Below, in pieces: positions 23,527-33,054 of a DNA stretch of 61,442 nucleotides; position 1 is the first letter of the stretch, and each line of letters opens with the position of its first letter. The DNA comes from Treponema sp. UBA4377 (GTDB lineage Bacteria; Spirochaetota; Spirochaetia; Treponematales; Treponemataceae). The stretch is from the NCBI GenBank assembly GCA_002391235.1, contig DGRX01000013.1, positions 1-61,442 of the forward strand, read 5' to 3'. The notes beneath the pieces were generated by a model that saw only the letters and a list, made by a program, of their open reading frames with translations, did not search any database and was not told the origin of the DNA. The translations under genes and the position numbers were made by a program.

Positions 23527-26100
23527 TCACTCCATCAAGGAATTGCCGTCAAAATTGTCAAGGCCGCTTGAATTGTCCAAGCTTTGCTTTTCGCTGTTTT
23601 CAATTATTGAGTCCAAGTCCAAGCCGGTCGACAAGTCCGAGTCGTCGATAAAGTCGTCCATCGTAAAGCCTGTTTGGTAAAGAGCGTCTTGCAGCATGTC
23701 TTCGGCGCGCTTTTCTGTGTTCACGCGGCCAACTCCGTGCAAGTCGCAAACTTCTTTGGGCGTGTTGCCGGCCATAAACCAAAGCGCGATTTGGCTGCAG
23801 CCTTCGGCGCAAAGCTTTCCGGTCTCGGCGCAAACGTTGATTTTTACAACCGTTCCCTCTTCGGGCTGCGGCCAGTCTTTGTAGGGAAGGCCCCTGTGGA
23901 TTATTTTCATAAAGTCGCCCCATGGAGGGCCGGCCAAAGACGCTCCTGTTCCGGACATGCCCATCGAGTTTCCGGGCGTGTCAAAGCCAAACCAAAAGGC
24001 CGCCGTGTAGTAGGGGCTGTAGCCGATGGCCCAAGCGTCTCCCCAGTTTTGAGTCGTTCCTGTTTTTCCCGCGAATGGCATTTGGAACTCTTGCCCGGTT
24101 CTCTTGTCTGTGTAAATGAACTTGGAGTCTGTCGGGTCTCCTGTTGAAGGCTCTATCAGGCTGGAACGGTTTTGCGAGCCAAAGCGCAAGGTTCCGACTG
24201 TCGTCGCGTGCTCCATGATTTTTGTCATCACAAAGGAGTTTTGCGGAGTGATAACTTGCGTCGGGTTCTTTAGGTTGTTGTGAACGTCGCGCTCTATGTT
24301 AAGAATGATGTTTCCGTTGCGGTCTTCCACCGTGCGAATCGCTGTCGGAGTGACGGCCTTTCCGCCGTTGGCGAAAATCGCGTAGGCGCGGGCCATTTCT
24401 ATCGGGCGCACTGAAACCGTTCCCAAGCCAAGCGGGAATCCCGGAATAAAGGCGCGGCTTGGAAGCTCCTTTTGCGGAATTCCAAGCAAGGCGACGGAGC
24501 GTTCGATGGCCGCGTCAAAGCCGACTTTTTCCAAGACCTTAAGCGCCGGCACGTTAAGGGAAAGCGCCAAGGCTCTCCAAAGCAAGACGTTTCCGCGCCA
24601 GGCTCCGCCGTAATTGTTGGGAAGGTAGCTGCTTCCGTCTTTGGCTTTGAACTCGTAAGGCGCGTCAAGAATCGCAGTGGCCGCGTTAAAGTCGGGCGTG
24701 TCCAAAGCCGCGCTGTAATACAAGGGCTTGAACGAGGAGCCTGGCTGGACGCGCGCTTGGCTTGCGCGGATGAACTGGTTTGACTGGTCAAACTTGCTTC
24801 CGCCGATAAGCGCCGTGATGTAGCCGGTGTCGTTTTCGATGTTCACCATCGTTCCTTCGATTGTATGGGCCTTGGCTTTTTCTTGCGACAAGCGGTTGGC
24901 CTTGTTGATGATGCCGACCTTGAGGTTGTCGATTCCGAACATAAGGCTTGCGATGTCAACCAAGGGGTTTATTTTTGTTTGGAAGTCTTTTGTGGCCGAC
25001 GACTGCACAAGCTGCTTTGACATCTTTAGCCGCTTTAGGTTGAACATCAAGGTAATCAACTCGCTCATCGGAACGTAAGTGCCAAAGGCGCCCTTTTGCT
25101 TTACGGCCATTTGCTGCTTGTAGTTGGCGTTTGCGTTGGCGATTTGCTTTTCCATCAAAAGCTGGGCTACTTGCAAGTGCTGGATGTTTCCCGTCGTGTT
25201 CACCGTAAGGCCGCTTGAGTAAATGTCGGCGTCGCCGTAAATCATTTCGCTCAACTCGCGGCGAACGTATTCGCTGAACCAGGGCGCCTTGTCGTCGCGC
25301 ATAAAGAAGGCCGAGGTGTCGGTGCGCGAAAAGTCAAAGTTGAGCCAGTAGTTGTCAAAGGACTCTTCGGCCTCTTTTTGGGTTATGTAGCCTTCGCTGA
25401 CCATCGCGCGCAAAACGTCCTTTTGCCTGTCCATCGCGCGGTTGGGGTGCTCAAAGGGATTGTAAAAGGCCGGGTTTGAAAGCTGGATTACAAGAATCGC
25501 GGACTCGGCCGGAGTGATGCTGCGAGCGTCGTGGCCAAAGTAATATTTGCTGGCCGCGTTTACGCCGTAGGTTCCTCCGCCAAAGTAGACGCGGTTTAGG
25601 TAAAGCTCGAGTATTTCGTTTTTGGAATAGCGGCGCTCCATTTGGATGGCCCACCACAATTCCTTTAGCTTTCGCAAAATCGACATTTCCTTGCGGTCGC
25701 AATACAAGGTTCCGGCGATTTGCTGGGTCAGCGTGGAGCCGCCGCCCATAGACCTTCTTGTCAAGACTCCGACAACAGCGCGGAAAATCGCTCGGACGCT
25801 AAAGCCCTTGTGCTCGTAAAAGATTCTGTCCTCGCGGGTCAAAAGCGAGTCTTTCATGTGCTGGGGAATTTCTATCAGGCTGATGATTTCGCGCCGCTCT
25901 TCCGAAGTGAACTCTGTGATGAGCTCGCCGTTTATGTCCAAAATTTTTGTCGGCAGCGCGGTCGTAAACTCTGTGAAGTTTTCTGTGTTGACAGTGTCGG
26001 CTGTGCGCGCCATGCAAAGGCCCAAAATGGCTCCGGTAATCAAGGCGGCCGCCATCATGAGCGAACAAAGTACTTTTGTAGAGGTCTTAATCAGCAACAT
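23527..26100 (-). CDS. mrcA: Penicillin-binding protein 1A (glycosyltransferase/transpeptidase)
   Basis: 857 residues. An N-terminal membrane anchor precedes a family-51 glycosyltransferase domain (EDRIFYEHKGF with catalytic Glu, GGSTLTQQIAG, RKLKELWWAIQMERRYSKNEILELYLN split over adjacent motifs). A linker and a transpeptidase domain follow, with PGSSFKPL (active Ser), SLNV and KTGTTQNWGDAW. An acidic, Asp-rich cytosol-unlike tail of about 60 residues follows. It polymerises and cross-links peptidoglycan. Its promoter overlaps the end of the upstream aconitase gene and the predicted leader is only about five bases. Confidence 0.95.
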   Translation of the reverse strand: MLLIKTSTKVLCSLMMAAALITGAILGLCMARTADTVNTENFTEFTTALPTKILDINGELITEFTSEERREIISLIEIPQHMKDSLLTREDRIFYEHKGFSVRAIFRAVVGVLTRRSMGGGSTLTQQIAGTLYCDRKEMSILRKLKELWWAIQMERRYSKNEILELYLNRVYFGGGTYGVNAASKYYFGHDARSITPAESAILVIQLSNPAFYNPFEHPNRAMDRQKDVLRAMVSEGYITQKEAEESFDNYWLNFDFSRTDTSAFFMRDDKAPWFSEYVRRELSEMIYGDADIYSSGLTVNTTGNIQHLQVAQLLMEKQIANANANYKQQMAVKQKGAFGTYVPMSELITLMFNLKRLKMSKQLVQSSATKDFQTKINPLVDIASLMFGIDNLKVGIINKANRLSQEKAKAHTIEGTMVNIENDTGYITALIGGSKFDQSNQFIRASQARVQPGSSFKPLYYSAALDTPDFNAATAILDAPYEFKAKDGSSYLPNNYGGAWRGNVLLWRALALSLNVPALKVLEKVGFDAAIERSVALLGIPQKELPSRAFIPGFPLGLGTVSVRPIEMARAYAIFANGGKAVTPTAIRTVEDRNGNIILNIERDVHNNLKNPTQVITPQNSFVMTKIMEHATTVGTLRFGSQNRSSLIEPSTGDPTDSKFIYTDKRTGQEFQMPFAGKTGTTQNWGDAWAIGYSPYYTAAFWFGFDTPGNSMGMSGTGASLAGPPWGDFMKIIHRGLPYKDWPQPEEGTVVKINVCAETGKLCAEGCSQIALWFMAGNTPKEVCDLHGVGRVNTEKRAEDMLQDALYQTGFTMDDFIDDSDLSTGLDLDSIIENSEKQSLDNSSGLDNFDGNSLME

Positions 26101-26111
26101 ATATCTTTTCT

Positions 26112-26140
26112 ATTATATAGAAGAACTGTTCGCTCGTCAA
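26112..26140 (-). promoter_or_regulatory. Promoter of the PBP1A gene
   Basis: Minus strand TTGACG (which contains the TGA stop of the aconitase gene), a 17-base spacer and TATAAT. The predicted start lies about five bases before the ATG. Confidence 0.75.
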
Positions 26141-28161
26141 TTGCCGCCGTTTTTGGTGTACTTGGCCAGGCCGCCCTGCTTGAGGATCGCGCGGCTTCGC
26201 TCCGACAAGTCGTTCACTGCAAGAATCGTCTTTCCGTTGGCTTCGATTTTGAACTCGCAGCCTGTTTCCAGCGCTTCACCTATATTGGTAAGTGAAAGGA
26301 CGTCGCCCATCTTGATCGCGTCGTAGTCGGCCGGATCCTTAAAGTTAAGCGGAATGATTCCGTAGTTGATGAGGTTGGCCTTGTGGATGCGCGCAAAGCT
26401 CTTTGTAAGAATCGCGCGGACTCCCAAATACATAGGTCCTAGCGCGGCGTGCTCGCGGCTTGAGCCTTGTCCGTAGTTCTCTCCGCCTACAACAATGCAG
26501 TCGGCAAAATTGGCCTTTTCGGCTCTCTCGTAAAATTCCGGGTCCAGGCGGGTAAGAGTGAACTTGCTTATCTCGGGAATGTTTGAGCGCAAGGGAAGCA
26601 TCTTGGCTCCGGCCGGCATGATGTCGTCGGTGGAGACGTTGTCGCCGGCCTTTAGCGCCACAGGAAGCGTTAGGCTTGGCTTGTATTCGCGGCAAGCGGG
26701 GCAGGGCTTGATGTTGGGGCCGCGCAAAATTTCAACTTTGGCCGACTCGCTTTCAGGAAGCGGGGCGATGACCATTCCGCGGTCCTGCGCGGCTTCCAAA
26801 ACGTCGGCGCTTGAAAGGCGGCTGTCGCCTCCGTCCAAAAGGCTTTGGCGGACTCCGGTCTTGTAGGCCGCGTCCTCGTAGTCCAAGTCTTCGGCGCTTG
26901 TGAAAACGCCGTTAACGGCGCTTGCCGCGGCGGTTTCCGGGCTTACCAAGTATACGTTTGCGTCGGCGGTGCCGCTTCTGCCCTTAAAGTTTCGGTTGAA
27001 CGTTCGCAATGTGACGCCTTGGCTGTTGGGCGCGAAGCCCTGTCCTATGCAGGGGCCGCAAGCCGATTCCAGGATGCGAAAGCCCGCCTTTATAAGGTCG
27101 CCCAAGATTCCGGCTTTTTCGGCCATCATCAAAGTGGCGCGGCTTCCGGGCGCGATTCCGGCCTCCACGCCGGGCGCGATTGTCTTTCCCTTTACGATGG
27201 CGGCCACGCTTTCCAGGTCGTCAAGCGAAGAGTTGGTGCAGCTTCCGATCACGACTTGCGTGACCGGCTGGCCCTTTAGGCTTTGTATTGAATTGATTAC
27301 GTCCGGGTTGTGGGGGCAGGCGGACAAGGCGTGCAAGTCGTCCAAGTTTATTTCTATAATCTTGTCGTAAGAGGCGCCCTCGTCGGCCTTAAGCTCTTTC
27401 CATGAAGAGCCGCGTCCCATGGACTCCAAGAATTTTTTTGTCTTTTTGTCGCTGGGGAATACTGAAGTCGTCGCGCCCAATTCCGCTCCCATGTTTGTGA
27501 TTGTCGCTCTCTGGGGAACGGTAAGAGTCTCCACGCCGGGGCCAAAGTATTCGTAGATGGCGAGCGTTCCGCCCTTTACGGTTTCGCGGCGAAGGACTTC
27601 CAAAATGATGTCCTTGGCTCCGACGCCTTTTTTTAAAGTTCCTGTCAATTTTACGCCAAAGATTTTCGGCATGGCAAGATGGAAGGCGCCGCCTCCCATC
27701 GCGACGGCAACGTCAAGGCCGCCCGCGCCAATCGCTATCATTCCGATTCCGCCGCCAGTCGGCGTGTGGCTGTCCGAGCCCAGCAAGGTTTTTCCGGGCG
27801 CGCCAAAACACTCAAGGTGGACTTGGTGGCAAATGCCGTTTCCGGGCCGGCTAAAGTAAAGGCCGTATTTGGCCGCCACGCTTTGAAGGTAGCGGTGGTC
27901 GTCCATGTTCTTAAAGTCTGTCTGCAGCGTGTTGTGGTCGACGTAAGAGACCGAAAGCTCGGTTTTTACGCGCGGGATTCCGATAGTCTCAAACTGAAGG
28001 TATGTCATCGTGCCGGTCGCGTCCTGGGTCAGCGTCTGGTCGATTTTTATCGCGATGTCCTTTCCGCGCTCAATCGGCTCTCCTTTTGTGAATTTAGTTT
28101 CCTTGCAAGCTTCGGGAACGATGTGTTCCTGCAAAATCTTTTCCGCCAATGTAAGAGCCAT
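26137..28161 (-). CDS. acn: Aconitate hydratase
   Basis: 674 residues of the shorter bacterial aconitase type. The 4Fe-4S cysteine ligands are visible in VVIGSCTNSS and SACGPCIGQ. Other motifs are LLGSDSHTPTGGGIG and the swivel-domain NYGQGSSREHAALGP. The enzyme isomerises citrate and isocitrate. The start MALTLAEK at 28161 is preceded by GGAGG, whereas the longer open frame runs through the promoter. Confidence 0.95.
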   Translation of the reverse strand: MALTLAEKILQEHIVPEACKETKFTKGEPIERGKDIAIKIDQTLTQDATGTMTYLQFETIGIPRVKTELSVSYVDHNTLQTDFKNMDDHRYLQSVAAKYGLYFSRPGNGICHQVHLECFGAPGKTLLGSDSHTPTGGGIGMIAIGAGGLDVAVAMGGGAFHLAMPKIFGVKLTGTLKKGVGAKDIILEVLRRETVKGGTLAIYEYFGPGVETLTVPQRATITNMGAELGATTSVFPSDKKTKKFLESMGRGSSWKELKADEGASYDKIIEINLDDLHALSACPHNPDVINSIQSLKGQPVTQVVIGSCTNSSLDDLESVAAIVKGKTIAPGVEAGIAPGSRATLMMAEKAGILGDLIKAGFRILESACGPCIGQGFAPNSQGVTLRTFNRNFKGRSGTADANVYLVSPETAAASAVNGVFTSAEDLDYEDAAYKTGVRQSLLDGGDSRLSSADVLEAAQDRGMVIAPLPESESAKVEILRGPNIKPCPACREYKPSLTLPVALKAGDNVSTDDIMPAGAKMLPLRSNIPEISKFTLTRLDPEFYERAEKANFADCIVVGGENYGQGSSREHAALGPMYLGVRAILTKSFARIHKANLINYGIIPLNFKDPADYDAIKMGDVLSLTNIGEALETGCEFKIEANGKTILAVNDLSERSRAILKQGGLAKYTKNGGN

Positions 28162-28189
28162 AGAGAGCCTCCAAAAATTTTTGGAATCA

Positions 28190-28218
28190 ATTATAGTAAA
28201 TTTTATGGAAGAATTCAA
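28190..28218 (-). promoter_or_regulatory. Promoter of the aconitase gene
   Basis: Minus strand TTGAAT, a 17-base spacer and TATAAT, followed by a leader of about 22 bases with GGAGG. Confidence 0.8.
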
Positions 28219-28223
28219 GGCGC

Positions 28224-28252
28224 TTGTTTTTTCTGGATTTTCGGTATACAAT
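28224..28252 (+). promoter_or_regulatory. Promoter of the lipoprotein at 28261 (near-leaderless)
   Basis: TTGTTT, a 17-base spacer and TACAAT, with the predicted start two bases before the GTG at 28261. Confidence 0.6.
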
Positions 28253-28260
28253 AAAACATT

Positions 28261-28983
28261 GTGGGAGCGAAAATTCTTTTAGAAAAATCGAACTCTTTTT
28301 GCCTTTGCGCGGCCTTGTTCGCGCTGGGCTTTGTCTTTTGTTCCTGCGGCGGCAAAAAAGAAAAAGCCCTTGAAGAATACACGCCGCTTTCAAAAAGCGC
28401 GGCGGAGCTTAGTTCTTCCGCCCAATGGGCCTATGAAATCGAGGGCGACCGCCTTTCCAAAAAAATCGACTCCTTTGAAGCGGTTTCAAGGAACGTTCCC
28501 CTGACGCCTTTGGCGATGGCTGCCTTGGAAGGCGGGCTTCCGATGCGGGGCGTTTATCCGAACTTGGCCGGCTTTGAAAATTTGGACACGTCCGGCATTG
28601 ACGGCGTGATTTTGGAAACCGTCCGCTCATTTTGCGGCGCCTACATTGATTTTACGAATGAGGGGCAGGAAAAGGACGAAAACGGCCAAGCCAAGGAAAA
28701 AAGTTCGGCTAAGGTCGACGCTTTTTTTTCGGCAAAGACTTTGTTTTCGCTTTCGCTTTTTTTCGCGGACACAAAGGATGCCGGCCCCTTTGATTCCTAC
28801 GTCGTGGGGAGGCCCTTTTTGGGCGACGATTTGGTCGAAGTGCCCGTAAGGTTTTCGGGGCAAAAGGAATATTTGTTTTGCAAGCTCTACCCAGTCATGG
28901 AAAAGGACGCTTGCAAAATCCAACAGATAGAAATTTATAAAAGGGAGGCAAAAGATGGAAGCGGCAAAATTGACCGGGATTGA
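28261..28983 (+). CDS. Predicted lipoprotein (240 residues)
   Basis: The N-terminal hydrophobic segment FCLCAALFALGFVFCSCGGKK ends with a lipobox-like FCSC, so the mature protein would start at Cys. I recognise no domain; the rest is mixed helix/strand with a Lys/Glu-rich central loop. The GTG start is chosen because the promoter ends just before it and no ribosome site is visible. The gene overlaps the next one by 29 bases, implying co-expression with the possible PilZ-type protein. Confidence 0.7.
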   Translation: MGAKILLEKSNSFCLCAALFALGFVFCSCGGKKEKALEEYTPLSKSAAELSSSAQWAYEIEGDRLSKKIDSFEAVSRNVPLTPLAMAALEGGLPMRGVYPNLAGFENLDTSGIDGVILETVRSFCGAYIDFTNEGQEKDENGQAKEKSSAKVDAFFSAKTLFSLSLFFADTKDAGPFDSYVVGRPFLGDDLVEVPVRFSGQKEYLFCKLYPVMEKDACKIQQIEIYKREAKDGSGKIDRD

Positions 28984-29887
28984 GCGGGAATTGGTCCTTC
29001 AATATTTGATTGACGGAAACGTTCCTGTAACCGTAACGCCAATTGAGGACGACGGCCCGGAAGACGACGGCTCTAAAGTAAAGCCCGCGACTTCGGCGCT
29101 TTTTCCAATCGCGATAAAGGCCGAGCAGCTGAAAGTCTTGGAACAGGGAATCATTCTCTTGACCAATCCTCCCCAAAACGTAAAGAACTTTATAGACAAA
29201 AAGGCTCGCGTCGAATTTTACTTTAACCGCTTGGGCCTTTACTTTGAGACAAAGGTCAAGCAAATAAAGGCCGGCCTCGCGCTTGTGATTCCGTCGTCGA
29301 TAAGCAGAATCCAAGAGGCGGCCGCCGCTCCCAGGCCCACGGAGATTTCGGCGCAGCTTTATTTTTCGGTCAACCAAAAGACTGACGTTCACATCGACTG
29401 CGTTCCGGCGCAAGGCTACCGGCTTTTTTCAAAGCCGGTTTGGAAGGACATCGACGAATCGGCGCAAGCGAAGGCCAAGGCCTATTTGGAGGAATTCATC
29501 GTTCACGCGCGCCAAAAAGGCGTTGCCGGAAGCGGCGTCCAGTTGATTCCTGTAGTCCGCTACTTGTCCGAAAAAGTCTTAAAAATGGAAAGCGTTCAAA
29601 ACCGAAAAAGCCCCTTGGACATTTTGTTCATCAACCACGAGCGAATCGTTTTTGGACAAAGGGCCGGCAACGCCGACTTGCAGGACGGCTCGGAGTACGC
29701 GCTTGAAATGTCGTTCCCGCTGCCGCGTCCTTTAAGCGAGCGAAAGATTTTTGGCACTTGCCGCGTGGAGTCAAACTATTACGACGAAAAAAAAGAGTTG
29801 GTTTGCGCTGTTTGCAGGTACACGTCGCTCCAAGAGGAGGACATTCGCTTTTTGTACGAGAAAGGAACCGGCGAAAAATTCATTTAA
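28955..29887 (+). CDS. Spirochete conserved protein, possibly PilZ/YcgR-like
   Basis: 310 residues without a signal peptide. The middle (ARVEFYFNRLGLYFETKVKQI, then IPSSISRIQE) resembles the N-terminal half of YcgR-type c-di-GMP effectors and spirochete PilZ-associated proteins, and the C-terminal half is strand-rich (KIFGTCRVESNYYDEKKELVC). The classical RxxxR c-di-GMP motif is not clearly present, so ligand binding is uncertain. GGGAGG lies before the ATG. It overlaps the lipoprotein gene upstream and its 3' end overlaps the convergent permease by eight bases. Confidence 0.55.
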   Translation: MEAAKLTGIERELVLQYLIDGNVPVTVTPIEDDGPEDDGSKVKPATSALFPIAIKAEQLKVLEQGIILLTNPPQNVKNFIDKKARVEFYFNRLGLYFETKVKQIKAGLALVIPSSISRIQEAAAAPRPTEISAQLYFSVNQKTDVHIDCVPAQGYRLFSKPVWKDIDESAQAKAKAYLEEFIVHARQKGVAGSGVQLIPVVRYLSEKVLKMESVQNRKSPLDILFINHERIVFGQRAGNADLQDGSEYALEMSFPLPRPLSERKIFGTCRVESNYYDEKKELVCAVCRYTSLQEEDIRFLYEKGTGEKFI

Positions 29888-30992
29888 CGGCGCGTTTGAC
29901 CGTCTTGTTGTTTCCGATTAAAATTCCGATCGGCTTTAGGAAGGAAACGTTCTCGCAAACGATTTTGATGAATACCAAAAATGGAACGGCCAAAAGCATT
30001 CCGATAAAGCCCCACACCCAGCCCCAAATGCTCAAAGAAACCAAAATCAAGAAGGGCGAAATGTTAAGGTTTCCGCCCTCGATGCGCGGCTCGACCACGT
30101 TCCCCAAAATCATGTTTGTCAAAAGCATCAAGAGGACTGTCGCGATTACCGGCGGAACGGACGGAAAGAATTGAAGCAGTGCGAAAAATCCGGTCAACAG
30201 CGAGGATATCACGCTTCCGAATGTCGGAATGAAGTTGAGCAAAAATGCCAAGAACGCCCATACAATCGCAAAGTCCACGCCTATGATTGAAAGGCCCGCG
30301 AAAACGACAAGGCCTGTCGCAAGCGAAATGACGAACTTGATTGATAGATAGCTGGTCGTGTCGACGATGACTTTTGTAATTACGCTTTTTACGCGATGGC
30401 GCATTTTTCCCTCAAAGGCAAGCGAAATCTTTTTTTCAAAGGAGCCCGCCTCGACAAGCAAAAATGTGTACATCATAAAAACCAAAAAGGCGTTCTTTGC
30501 CGTCACCAGCGCCATGTTGGAAAGCGAAAGCGCCGCGCTTTGCAGGTATTGGCGGATTTTTAATTGCGCCAAAAGGTTTTCGATTAAGGTTTTGCCTTCG
30601 TCAAAGCTTAGGTGGAATTGATGCGCCGCGTATTTGTAAATCGTCAAGAAGCGGTTTTCGTAGCGGGGGTAGGCGTTGATGATCGAAGCGGCGCTGGCCT
30701 GCAAAAGGCGGGCGATCGCTCCGATTGACAAAACAAAGGCGATTAAGGTGATGCCGACTCCAACGCCCCACGGAAGGCGCAGGCGCGAGTGCATTTTTCG
30801 AACGGCGGGAAGCGCCACTAGCGCAAGCAAGGTTGACAAGACGATTTGAACCGCGATCCCCTTTGTGACCTTTAGGATGGCCATCAAAACAACCGTCGAC
30901 AAAAGGCACAAAAGGATGAATATTCGCCTGGGATAGTTTTTTTCTTTTACGCCTTCTTGCGCGGCGCTGTTCAAAATCGTCTTTTCGTCCAA
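29880..30992 (-). CDS. AI-2E-type permease family protein
   Basis: 370 residues with seven to eight membrane segments and the family pattern FLLNFIPTFGSVISSL, then NMILGNVVEPRIEGGNLNIS and LSIWGWVWGFIGMLLAVP. Members export small molecules or act as Na+(Li+)/H+ antiporters; the substrate here is unknown. It begins 11 bases after serS on the same strand and is probably the last gene of that transcript. Confidence 0.88.
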   Translation of the reverse strand: MDEKTILNSAAQEGVKEKNYPRRIFILLCLLSTVVLMAILKVTKGIAVQIVLSTLLALVALPAVRKMHSRLRLPWGVGVGITLIAFVLSIGAIARLLQASAASIINAYPRYENRFLTIYKYAAHQFHLSFDEGKTLIENLLAQLKIRQYLQSAALSLSNMALVTAKNAFLVFMMYTFLLVEAGSFEKKISLAFEGKMRHRVKSVITKVIVDTTSYLSIKFVISLATGLVVFAGLSIIGVDFAIVWAFLAFLLNFIPTFGSVISSLLTGFFALLQFFPSVPPVIATVLLMLLTNMILGNVVEPRIEGGNLNISPFLILVSLSIWGWVWGFIGMLLAVPFLVFIKIVCENVSFLKPIGILIGNNKTVKRAVK

Positions 30993-31003
30993 ATTTAGCT
31001 TCC

Positions 31004-32281
31004 TTACTTTTTGGGTCCAATCTTGTCAAAGCCGCAAAGCGGAACAAGCGCCTCCGGGATTGTGATGGAGCCGTCCTCGTTTTGGTAGTTCTCGACAATC
31101 GCGAGCATCGCGCGTCCAACGGCGATGGCAGTTCCGTTAAGCATGTGCACGTACTTGTTCTTTCCGTCGTCGTCCTTGTAGCGCACGTTCAGGCGGCGGC
31201 TCTGGTAGTCCGTGCAGTTTGAGGTGGAAGTAACCTCTCCGTATTCGCCGCCGTTTCGGCCGGGCATCCAGGCTTCCAAGTCCCACTTGCGGTAGGCCGG
31301 CGCGCCAAGGTCTCCGGTGCATGTGTCAACCACGTGGAAGGGTAGGCCTAATCCGGTAAAGATTTCCTCTTCGATAAGGCGCAATTTTTCGTGCAGCTCG
31401 TCGCTCTGCTCGGGAACGCAGTAAACAAACATTTCAACTTTGTCAAACTGGTGGACGCGGTAAAGGCCCTTGCTGAACTGGCCGGCCGCTCCGGCTTCGC
31501 GCCTAAAGCAGTGCGAAAGTCCGCAGTACATGAGCGGCAATTTTGATTTGTCCAAAATTTCTTCGGAATGGTAGCCGCCAAGCGTGATTTCGGCCGTCGC
31601 GACCAAGCAAGTTCCTTCGTCCTCGATGCAGTAAACGTTTGACTCGTTTCCGCGCGGATTAAAGCCGATGCCTTGAAGGATTTCCTGGCGGGCGACGTCC
31701 GGCGTGATGAAGGGGGTAAAGCCGCGCTTTCGCAAAAGGTTAAGCGTGTACATAATCAAGGCTTGCTCCAAGAAGACCGCCTCGTTCTTTAGGTAATAGA
31801 ATTTTTGGCCCGAAACCTTCGTTCCGCGCTCAAAGTCGATCAAGTCCAATTCTTCCATAAGCTGAACGTGGTCGCGCGGCTCAAAGTCAAACTTGCGCGG
31901 AGTTCCAACCTTCTTTACCTCAAGGTTTTCGGTGTCCAGCTTTCCGATCGGAACGGCGGGGTTGCACATGTTGGGAATCTTTCGCGCGGCCTCTTCCAAG
32001 GCGGGCTCGATTTTTTCAAGGTCGGCTTCGACAGCCGCGATTTCTTCCTTGATTTTCTTTCCTTCGTCAATAAGCTTTTGACGCGCGTCCGGCTCCATCT
32101 TGCCTTTCATCGCGGCGGCGTTTTGGTTTCGCTGCTGCTGCAAGTCCTGGCGCTTTGTCACGAGCGCGGTTCTTTTGTCGTAAAGCTCGACGACGATGTC
32201 CGCGTCGGCTGTCATGTTGCGGTTCTTGATGTTCTCTTTTACCGCGGCAAGGTTTTCTTTGATGAATTTGTAGTCCAACAT
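31004..32281 (-). CDS. serS: Seryl-tRNA synthetase
   Basis: A 425-residue class II synthetase. The N-terminal long coiled coil (about 30-105, rich in Lys/Glu/Ala) grips the tRNA-Ser variable arm. The catalytic core contains motif 2 in SHCFRREAGAAG and motif 3 in GTAIAVGRAMLAIVENYQ. AGAGG lies upstream of the ATG. It sits 25 bases after the SIMPL gene with no clear terminator between. Confidence 0.97.
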   Translation of the reverse strand: MLDYKFIKENLAAVKENIKNRNMTADADIVVELYDKRTALVTKRQDLQQQRNQNAAAMKGKMEPDARQKLIDEGKKIKEEIAAVEADLEKIEPALEEAARKIPNMCNPAVPIGKLDTENLEVKKVGTPRKFDFEPRDHVQLMEELDLIDFERGTKVSGQKFYYLKNEAVFLEQALIMYTLNLLRKRGFTPFITPDVARQEILQGIGFNPRGNESNVYCIEDEGTCLVATAEITLGGYHSEEILDKSKLPLMYCGLSHCFRREAGAAGQFSKGLYRVHQFDKVEMFVYCVPEQSDELHEKLRLIEEEIFTGLGLPFHVVDTCTGDLGAPAYRKWDLEAWMPGRNGGEYGEVTSTSNCTDYQSRRLNVRYKDDDGKNKYVHMLNGTAIAVGRAMLAIVENYQNEDGSITIPEALVPLCGFDKIGPKK

Positions 32282-32306
32282 GTTTTTGCCTCTTTGTTAT
32301 TATTCT

Positions 32307-33044
32307 CTATTTAAGTTCGTAGACGCAGTGAACGGTCACGGTCACAAGATTGTCGCCGGCGTTGATTGGAGTCGCATAGTCGTTTGCGACGGCCATCATC
32401 TTGGCGCCTTCGGCCCGGGCTGCGTACGCCGGAGCGCCGGCTTCTTGAATCGAAATTATTTTTCCCAGTTCCGCTCCGGCCGTCTTTGCCATAAGGTTCG
32501 CGGCTTCGGCGGCGTTCTTTATCGCAAGCGTTCTGGCCTCGCGCATGGCGTCGCCTGTTTTTGTCGAAGTGAAGTCAATCGAAGAAAATTCGTTGGCTCC
32601 GGCTTTTACGGCGGCGTCAATCGCGTTTCCCGCCTTGCGGGTGTCCATCGTTACGATTTGAATTGAGTTTGAAACCCTGTAGTCGCCGCGGACTTGGACG
32701 CCGTTCCTATACGAATTTTCCTGCCAGATTCTGTAACTGTTTGTCGTAATCGAATCGGGCGCGAATCCCGCGTCGGCCAAAGCGGCGTGGACTTTGGCTA
32801 CGGCCTCCGCGTTAAGGCGGGCGGCTTCGACAACCGAGCGGTTGTAGGTGACAACGGCGACGTTGATTGTCGCTTGGTCAGCCTTTACGCTTACCGAACC
32901 GGTTCCGGAAACTGAAATGCTTCTTGCGACCTCTTTTTTGTCTTCCGCCTTAATGTAGCAGGAGGAAAAGGCCGCCAAGCATGCCGCGGCAATTGAAAGC
33001 GCCGCAAGTCGGGCGGCGGTTTTTTTTGAAATGATTTTCTTCAT
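32307..33044 (-). CDS. SIMPL-domain lipoprotein (DUF541)
   Basis: 245 residues. The signal ends in LAAFSSC, giving a predicted lipoprotein. The rest is a SIMPL/BP26-type domain with ISVSGTGSVSVKADQATINVAVVTYNR, whose family forms periplasmic oligomeric rings of unclear function. It lies in a same-strand series after the TPR lipoprotein, with a 10-base gap. Confidence 0.85.
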   Translation of the reverse strand: MKKIISKKTAARLAALSIAAACLAAFSSCYIKAEDKKEVARSISVSGTGSVSVKADQATINVAVVTYNRSVVEAARLNAEAVAKVHAALADAGFAPDSITTNSYRIWQENSYRNGVQVRGDYRVSNSIQIVTMDTRKAGNAIDAAVKAGANEFSSIDFTSTKTGDAMREARTLAIKNAAEAANLMAKTAGAELGKIISIQEAGAPAYAARAEGAKMMAVANDYATPINAGDNLVTVTVHCVYELK

Positions 33045-33054
33045 ACAAACCTTC

